This document shows, in pieces, positions 59,145-64,000 of a stretch of 64,000 nucleotides of DNA. Position numbers and translations under genes: made by a program. This DNA is from Caproicibacter sp002399225 (GTDB taxonomy: Bacteria > Bacillota > Clostridia > Oscillospirales > Acutalibacteraceae). The notes under the pieces are model-generated. The model was not told the origin of the DNA. It saw only the letters and a list, made by a program, of their open reading frames with translations, and ran no database searches. The DNA is taken from the NCBI GenBank assembly GCA_036756705.1, contig DAIOKN010000005.1:1-64000 (forward strand), given 5' to 3'. Each line of letters opens with the position of its first letter. Position 1 is the first letter of the stretch.

Positions 59145-60560
59145 CTAGAAGAAAATGGCGTTGGCGGCAATCAGGATGACGGCGGAAATGAAGGGGATCA
59201 GCACGGTTGCCGGAGTCCATGTTTTCAGAGAGGTCTTTTCGCTGAATCCGCTGAACCGGGTGACCACCCAGAAATAGGAGTCGTTCATGTAAGACGGGCA
59301 CATGGCGGAAGAACAGAGTGCCAGGCCGGCAATGACCGGATTGATCCCGAGGGTTGGGAGCATCGGCGCAAGGATGGAGGCGCCCGTTACCATGGCGGCC
59401 GTTCCGGAGCCCTGCGGGAAGCGGAGAAGCGTGCCGACGAGCAGCGGGACGAGGATCGCGGGCAGGCCCGCGGCCACAATGCCCTTCGCCATCAGTGTGC
59501 CGACGCCCGTCGCGGAGATGACACCGCCCAGCGCGCCGCCCGCGCCGGCGACAAAGATGATTAAACCGCCGTCCGTCAAAGCGGATTCCATCAGAGAAAG
59601 CGCTTCATCTTTTTTCATATTTTTGCATAACAAGTAAGCACCCATCAAGACGGAGATGAAAAGGGAGCAAACCGGCGAGCCGACAAGGCTGAAAAAGGAT
59701 TTGACCGGGCCGGTTACCTTCAGCGTCTCAAGAACGGTGCTGACGAGATTCAGAAAAATCGGAACCAGCAGAGTAGCAAAGGACAGAAAGGCCCCGGGCA
59801 TGTCTTCGTCTTTCAGCAACACGTCGAGATCTTCACGGGTCAGTTCCCGGCCGCTTTTTTGCCTTTCTTCAATCTTTTGAAGAGTATCCCGCTGCCGGGG
59901 GGAAAGCTGATCGAAATTCGCCTTTTCCATCTCCGGGATGATCTCGGGGTTCTTCTTTGCGACCCAGCGGAAATAAAAGACGGCCGCGAGAAACAGCGGA
60001 ACAGAAAGAACCAGGCCGAAAAAGATAAACAGACCGACGTCAATGTGAAACGCGCCGCAGACGGCCAGAGGACCGGGAGTCGGAGGGACCAGAAAATGCG
60101 TGAGGTAAAGCCCCATGCCGAGCAGGCCGCCCATCAGGATCATGGATTTACGGGTCAGCCTGGAAAATTCTTTGGCGAGGGGAGAAAGGATCACGAAGCC
60201 GGAATCGCAGAACACGGGGATGGAAACCAGAAGGCCCGTGATGCCCAGCACGATATCCGCCCGTTTCATTCCCACTTTCTTCAGAATCGTCAGCGCGATT
60301 CTTTTAATGGCGCCGCTTTTTCCCAAAAATTTGCCCATGATGCAGCCAAGGCCGATGACGATACCGATGCTGGCCAGGGTGTCGCCGAATCCTTTGGTCA
60401 CGGCATGGATCGTTTGGTCGGCCGGCAGGCCGGAGAAAAGACCGATGAGGATTGCGGAAAGGATCAGGGCGGGAAACGCTTGGATTTTTGTCCTGGTCAC
60501 CAAAAATATGAGCAGCGCAATGCCAATCAGCAGTGCAAGCACGCTTCTGATTGCAACCAT
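59145..60560 (-). CDS. gntP: gluconate:H+ symporter (GntP family)
   Basis: 471 residues, about 12 membrane helices. GntP features: GKFLGKSGAIKRIALTILKKVG, SIPVFCDSGFVILSPLAKEFSR, HFLVPPTPGPLAVCGAF, FPQGSGTAAMVTGASILAP. The long cytosolic loop (residues ~215-255) is charged. May carry gluconate or another sugar acid; the GntP family includes transporters for several. Start ATG has GGGAG directly before it. Lies downstream of the aldolase gene on the same strand. Confidence 0.9.
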   Translation of the reverse strand: MVAIRSVLALLIGIALLIFLVTRTKIQAFPALILSAILIGLFSGLPADQTIHAVTKGFGDTLASIGIVIGLGCIMGKFLGKSGAIKRIALTILKKVGMKRADIVLGITGLLVSIPVFCDSGFVILSPLAKEFSRLTRKSMILMGGLLGMGLYLTHFLVPPTPGPLAVCGAFHIDVGLFIFFGLVLSVPLFLAAVFYFRWVAKKNPEIIPEMEKANFDQLSPRQRDTLQKIEERQKSGRELTREDLDVLLKDEDMPGAFLSFATLLVPIFLNLVSTVLETLKVTGPVKSFFSLVGSPVCSLFISVLMGAYLLCKNMKKDEALSLMESALTDGGLIIFVAGAGGALGGVISATGVGTLMAKGIVAAGLPAILVPLLVGTLLRFPQGSGTAAMVTGASILAPMLPTLGINPVIAGLALCSSAMCPSYMNDSYFWVVTRFSGFSEKTSLKTWTPATVLIPFISAVILIAANAIFF

Positions 60561-60700
60561 CTCCCTTAGCAGGCAAGTGATGCGGCCTTAGTCCCGAAAG
60601 GACCCGGATGGGTCAAAGTCCGCGGCAGAAAGAAGAAGGGCCTGCTGGAAGGATTCCCCCGGCGGACTCTTTTTTCTAAAAAACGAGGCTGGTTTCGGTT

Positions 60701-61639
60701 TCAAGCTTTCCCCGCGCAGCCAAGGACCGCGGTAATCTTGCGCTCGACCATTTCCTTGATCGCGTCACGCGCAGGTCCGAGGTACTGGCGAGGATCAAAA
60801 TGATCCGGATGCTCCGCAAGATGCTGCCGCACGGTGGCCGTCATGGCAAGGCGGAGGTCGGAGTCGATGTTGATCTTGCATACGGCCATACCCGCCGCCT
60901 TGCGGAGCATGTCCTCCGGGATGCCGATCGCGTCCGGCATCCGGCCGCCGTACCGGTTGATGGTCTGTACGAATTCCGGGATGACGCTGGAAGCCCCGTG
61001 CAGTACGATCGGAAAGCCCGGCAGGCGTTTCGAGACTTCCTCCAGAATGTCAAAACGGAGCCGCGGCTTCTGGCCGGGCTTAAATTTGTACGCGCCGTGG
61101 CTGGTCCCGATGGCGATGGCCAGGGAATCGACGCCGGTGCTTTTGACAAAGTCCTGCACCTGGTCCGGATCGGTGTACTGAGCCTTGTCGTCCGCGACGC
61201 TGACCGCGTCTTCCACCCCGGCGAGCCGGCCGAGTTCGGCCTCGACGGTTACATGGTACCGGTGGGCGTACTCGACCACTTTTCGGGTCTCCTCCACATT
61301 TTCCTCGTAAGGCTTGGATGAGCCGTCGAACATCACGCTGGTGAAACCGCCGTCCACGCAGTCCTTGCAGACCTCGTAAGAGGGACCGTGATCCAAGTGG
61401 AGGGCGATCGGCAGCTCCGGGTGTTCCACCACCGCGGCCTCGACCAGCTTGACCAGATAGGTATGGGTCGCATATTTGCGCGCCCCGGCGGAAGCCTGAA
61501 GGATCACGGGGGCTTTCAGCTCTGCGCAGGCCTCTGTGATGCCCTGTACGATTTCCATATTGTTGACGTTGAACGCGCCGATTGCGTACCCGCCATCATA
61601 GGCCTTTTGAAACATGTCTTTCGTGTTGACCAACGGCAT
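60701..61639 (-). CDS. fba: class II fructose/ketose-bisphosphate aldolase
   Basis: Zinc-dependent cleavage of a ketose bisphosphate to dihydroxyacetone phosphate and an aldehyde. 312 residues: AIGAFNVNNMEIVQGI, ALHLDHGPSYEVCKDCVDGGFTSVMFDGSS (metal His and Asp), VEAELGRLAGVED, AIGTSHGAYKFKPG, VLHGASSV (third His), CKINIDSDLR. GAAGGAG lies before the ATG. The neighbouring gntP suggests use in sugar-acid breakdown, though the housekeeping glycolytic enzyme looks the same; tagatose-bisphosphate specificity is possible. Confidence 0.93.
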   Translation of the reverse strand: MPLVNTKDMFQKAYDGGYAIGAFNVNNMEIVQGITEACAELKAPVILQASAGARKYATHTYLVKLVEAAVVEHPELPIALHLDHGPSYEVCKDCVDGGFTSVMFDGSSKPYEENVEETRKVVEYAHRYHVTVEAELGRLAGVEDAVSVADDKAQYTDPDQVQDFVKSTGVDSLAIAIGTSHGAYKFKPGQKPRLRFDILEEVSKRLPGFPIVLHGASSVIPEFVQTINRYGGRMPDAIGIPEDMLRKAAGMAVCKINIDSDLRLAMTATVRQHLAEHPDHFDPRQYLGPARDAIKEMVERKITAVLGCAGKA

Positions 61640-61670
61640 CGGTTTTCACTCCTTCTTTGATTTGCCCCTA

Positions 61671-62471
61671 TTATACCGCATTGCCCTGAAAAGATAAACC
61701 GGATTCCAGCTTTTCGGGGTGATTCCGGCTGTAGTAAAAAATGTACTGCTGGGCGATGCCGGCAAAATTCCCGAAATCCTCCGGCTTTTTCCCCGGGAAA
61801 AAGGTCTTCATCGCGCGCTTCATCCAGACGTCCATCGGGAATGCCTCCAGCCGGTGCAGGCCGTAGAGCAGCACGCAGTCCGCCACCTTCGGCCCGATCC
61901 CGGGCAGTTCCATCAGTTCCCGGCGCGCCTCGGGAAGAGGAAGGCGGCGCAGGCGCGCAAAATCCAGCTTTCCCTCCGCCGTTTGGCGCGCGGCCGCAAC
62001 CACATACCCCGCGCGGTAGCCGCAGCCCAGCGCGCGCAGCTCCTGCTCCGAGCATCCGGCGAGCGCTTCCGGCCGCGGAAACGACGCGACTTCCCCGGCC
62101 GGTTCTCCATAGGCCCGGCAAAGCCGCGCGACGAGGCCCTTGATTCGCTTGATATTGTTGCACTGCGAAAGCAAAAACGAGCAGAGTGCCTCCCACGGGT
62201 CCTGATTCAGAATTCTCAGATCCGGGGCGTAACGCGCCGCCTCCCCCAGCAGCGGGTCAAGTGTGCTGAGCTGTCTGCGGATCGCCCCATAGTCCCGGCC
62301 CATGTCGAAATAGCGGGCCCAGAACGGTTCCGCCAGCACGCCGGCCAGGTTTTCCGCCGTCAGGTGAGCGCACCGGTTTCCCGCGCATCCCCGCCATGAG
62401 CCGTCGGGCAGGCACTCCCAGCGGAAGCACTGGCCGCAGTCCAGCGTTTGACCCAGCGTGTCAAGATTCAT
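61671..62471 (-). CDS. ogg: 8-oxoguanine DNA glycosylase (OGG1 type)
   Basis: Removes oxidised guanine from DNA with beta-lyase activity. 266 residues: N-terminal domain LDCGQCFRWECLPDGSWRG, then the helix-hairpin-helix LMELPGIGPKVADCVLLYGL with catalytic Lys, and AFPMDVWMKRAM with the catalytic Asp. Lacks the Fe-S cysteines of EndoIII/MutY. 31 bp upstream of the aldolase gene on the same strand. Confidence 0.88.
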   Translation of the reverse strand: MNLDTLGQTLDCGQCFRWECLPDGSWRGCAGNRCAHLTAENLAGVLAEPFWARYFDMGRDYGAIRRQLSTLDPLLGEAARYAPDLRILNQDPWEALCSFLLSQCNNIKRIKGLVARLCRAYGEPAGEVASFPRPEALAGCSEQELRALGCGYRAGYVVAAARQTAEGKLDFARLRRLPLPEARRELMELPGIGPKVADCVLLYGLHRLEAFPMDVWMKRAMKTFFPGKKPEDFGNFAGIAQQYIFYYSRNHPEKLESGLSFQGNAV

Positions 62472-62627
62472 CCTTTTTCCCCCTCTTTCGCTGCAATCAG
62501 CGCTTCATTATAACATGGGAGGAAGACCTTCTTCAACTTCCGGCGGAAATACGGATGGTTATCATCATAATTAGGAAAAAGAAAAAAATAGTTTACATAA
62601 TTTTATATGCATCTTTGTGAATTCCCG

Positions 62628-62681
62628 CTTTCCACAGTTGTCCCGCCTGACTTATCAACATTTTCCACAGAGTTTTCCACA
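62628..62681 (+). repeat. DnaA-box cluster outside oriC (module repeated from oriC)
   Basis: CTTTCCACA (62628), TTATCAACA (62652), TTTTCCACA (62661) and TTTTCCACA (62673) lie in 54 bp; the last two fit the TTWTNCACA consensus exactly. The last three keep the same spacing (0, 9, 21) and linker CAGAG as the oriC module at 14067. Located in the gap upstream of rlmB. Confidence 0.6.
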
Positions 62682-62899
62682 CGTTGTCCGCATATATTAT
62701 GTCAACGAGTGGAAATACGCGGGGTATAATCGCTTTCGTGCGGCGGCTTTTCCGGGCGGGGGTCCGCGCCCTCCGCCGGAAGAGAAAACTTCGGGGAAAA
62801 TTCCTGTTGAAGAGTGCAAAATATGGTATAATAATGATGAGACAAAAAACGGTAAAAACGGATGCGGAAACCGCGTCCTGGAACAGGAGAGATACAGCA

Positions 62900-63670
62900 T
62901 TGAAAAACGACGGAGAAAAACAGCGGGACACCGGCGTGATCATCGGAAGGAATGCCGTCGCGGAGGCGCTGCGCAGCGGCCGGGCGATTGATAAAATCTG
63001 CCTTGCGAAGGGGGAACGCTCCGGTTCCGCCACGGCCCTGACGGCGAAGGCAAAGCAGCGCGGCATCCCGGTCAGGGAGGTGGACCCCAGGAAGCTGGAT
63101 TTCCTTTGCGGCGGGGCGGCGCACCAGGGCGTGGCAGCCATTGCGGCGGCGAAGGAATATGCGACGGTGGACGATATGTTCCGGCTGGCTGAAGAACGCG
63201 GCGAGCCGCCGTTTTTGATTTTGGCCGACGGGCTTGAAGACCCGCACAATCTGGGCGCCGTGCTGCGTGTGGCGGAATGTGCGGGCGCGCACGGGGTGAT
63301 TGTGCCGGAGAGGCGCAGCGTGGGTCTGACCTGGGCGGTCGGAAAGGCGAGCGCCGGCGCGGTGGAATATGTTCCGGTGGCGCGGGTGAAAAATCTTGTC
63401 AGCACGATTGAGGACCTGAAAAAACGCGGGGTTTGGATCTATGCCGCAGATATGGACGGTCAGCCCTGGTGCGGCGTGGATTACACCGGATCGGTGGCGC
63501 TGGTCATCGGCTCGGAGGGAGCCGGAGTCGGCCGCCTGGTCAAGGAAAAATCGGATTTTGTAATATCCCTGCCGATCAGGGGAAAGATAAATTCGCTTAA
63601 TGCTTCCGTCGCGTGCGGCATTCTCTGTTACGAAATTGCCCGGCAGCGGCTCGGAATTAAGACAAAATGA
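62900..63670 (+). CDS. rlmB: 23S rRNA (guanosine-2'-O)-methyltransferase RlmB (SpoU/TrmH family)
   Basis: 256 residues: N-terminal substrate-binding domain (GVIIGRNAVAEALRSGRAIDKICLA) and SpoU knot domain with LADGLEDPHNLGAVLRVAECAGAHGVI, PLLVIGSEG-type LVIGSEGAGVGRLV, and LPIRGKINSLNASVACGIL. The start is TTG at 62900 with AGGAGAG; a longer frame back to 62684 would cross the promoter (TATAAT at 62827-62832) and is rejected. Specificity for RlmB versus a close tRNA relative is by pattern only. Confidence 0.92.
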   Translation: MKNDGEKQRDTGVIIGRNAVAEALRSGRAIDKICLAKGERSGSATALTAKAKQRGIPVREVDPRKLDFLCGGAAHQGVAAIAAAKEYATVDDMFRLAEERGEPPFLILADGLEDPHNLGAVLRVAECAGAHGVIVPERRSVGLTWAVGKASAGAVEYVPVARVKNLVSTIEDLKKRGVWIYAADMDGQPWCGVDYTGSVALVIGSEGAGVGRLVKEKSDFVISLPIRGKINSLNASVACGILCYEIARQRLGIKTK

Positions 63671-63688
63671 CACGGGAGAGCGGATCGC

Positions 63689-64000
63689 ATGGAAGACAAC
63701 GGAAAAACTCCGCAGAAGAATTATTCGGTCGAAGAAATCCTTGCGGAGGCACGTATGATGAAGGAAAACGGAAAGTCAAAAGCTTCTCCTCCGGCCGCGT
63801 CCCCGGAATCTTCTGCGTCCACGGCCCCAGTGACGCGCCAGGCGAAAAACCGGAACGGCGGCCATGAGCGGCCGCAGGACAGAGAGGAGATTTTCAGGGA
63901 AGCCCGCTGCGCGCTGAACATGGAGACGGGCGGTGGAGAGAACGGCGGGCGGGAAGAGCCGGCCCAGCCGGAGAAAAAACCGAAAAAGCACCGGTTTCCC
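63689..64000 (+). CDS. unknown protein, 3' end beyond window
   Basis: An ATG with GGGAG, 18 bp after rlmB, opens a frame of at least 104 codons that is still open at the window edge. It begins MEDNGKTPQKNYSVEEILAE; the visible part is hydrophilic, with low-complexity Ala/Pro/Ser and Gly/Glu/Lys stretches and a second EEIFREARCALNME segment that echoes EEILAEARMMKENG. The two echoing motifs could be short binding repeats. No domain is recognisable yet. Confidence 0.65.
   Translation, partial: MEDNGKTPQKNYSVEEILAEARMMKENGKSKASPPAASPESSASTAPVTRQAKNRNGGHERPQDREEIFREARCALNMETGGGENGGREEPAQPEKKPKKHRFP

Noticed and set aside
60561..60700. Terminator between aldolase and gntP genes
   Set aside because: An AGTCCGC/GCGGACT stem exists, but its T-run is on the plus strand, where no gene ends; on the minus strand it is only a hairpin, so the two genes may still be cotranscribed.
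1..64000. CRISPR arrays, insertion sequences, prophage, rRNA, tmRNA, RNase P RNA and SRP RNA
   Set aside because: No regularly spaced repeats, transposase or phage genes, and none of the conserved RNA core sequences were found on reading both strands by eye.

Overview
The window spans a bacterial replication origin and its two flanks, from a Gram-positive Firmicute of class Clostridia. The order rpmH-rnpA-yidD-yidC-jag-mnmE-mnmG-rsmG-noc-parA-parB on the minus strand, and dnaA-dnaN-rlbA-recF-remB-gyrB-gyrA on the plus strand, is the classical Firmicutes origin layout. The mid-range GC content, frequent TTG/GTG starts behind strong AAGGAGG-type sites, Noc, RemB, DUF6323/DUF6179, DUF4358 and VanW proteins suggest order Oscillospirales (Ruminococcaceae-like). 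That last step is inference from gene content only.

Left arm (1-12.3 kb, minus strand): a partial tRNA-Met, an acyl-ACP thioesterase, serS, the chromosome segregation pair parA/parB, nucleoid-occlusion gene noc, and the long rpmH-to-rsmG operon for ribosome, RNase P, membrane insertion and tRNA modification. Origin (12.3-14.3 kb): divergent rpmH and dnaA promoters, dnaA, and a DnaA-box-like cluster between dnaA and dnaN. Three parS-like sites with an identical 14-bp core lie at 4.0, 6.5 and 19.9 kb. Right arm (14.3-23.9 kb): sliding clamp, RecF, RemB, two small zinc-ribbon membrane proteins, both gyrase subunits and a lipoprotein.

From 24 kb on, the genome is mixed. It holds an ADP-ribose pyrophosphatase, a DUF1015 protein, a four-gene Gld-type ABC system with DUF4340, a DUF6323/DUF6179 pair, rubrerythrin, ychF, a dipeptidase, tRNA-Arg(CCG), two adjacent TrkA-type potassium regulators, NAD synthetase, a lipid/cell-envelope group (flippase-like protein, two glycosyltransferases, VanW), and a glycine betaine ABC importer. 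Then come two vitamin-type ECF S components (thiT under a TPP riboswitch, the other behind an unclassified attenuator leader), phosphate acetyltransferase, an SGNH hydrolase, a GntR regulator with gluconate permease and class II aldolase, an OGG1-type glycosylase and the rRNA methyltransferase rlmB.

Most notable for follow-up: an oriC-like DnaA-box module repeated with the same spacing about 48 kb away (62.65 kb); an attenuated leader upstream of an ECF S component; a second terminator-bearing leader before the GntR gene; a 600-bp hairpin-rich stretch with no credible gene (54.6-55.2 kb); two apparent gene remnants (O-methyltransferase C-terminus, acetyltransferase N-terminus); and the uncharacterised Gld/DUF4340 and DUF6323/DUF6179 gene sets. 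No CRISPR array, insertion sequence, prophage or clear defence system was seen.
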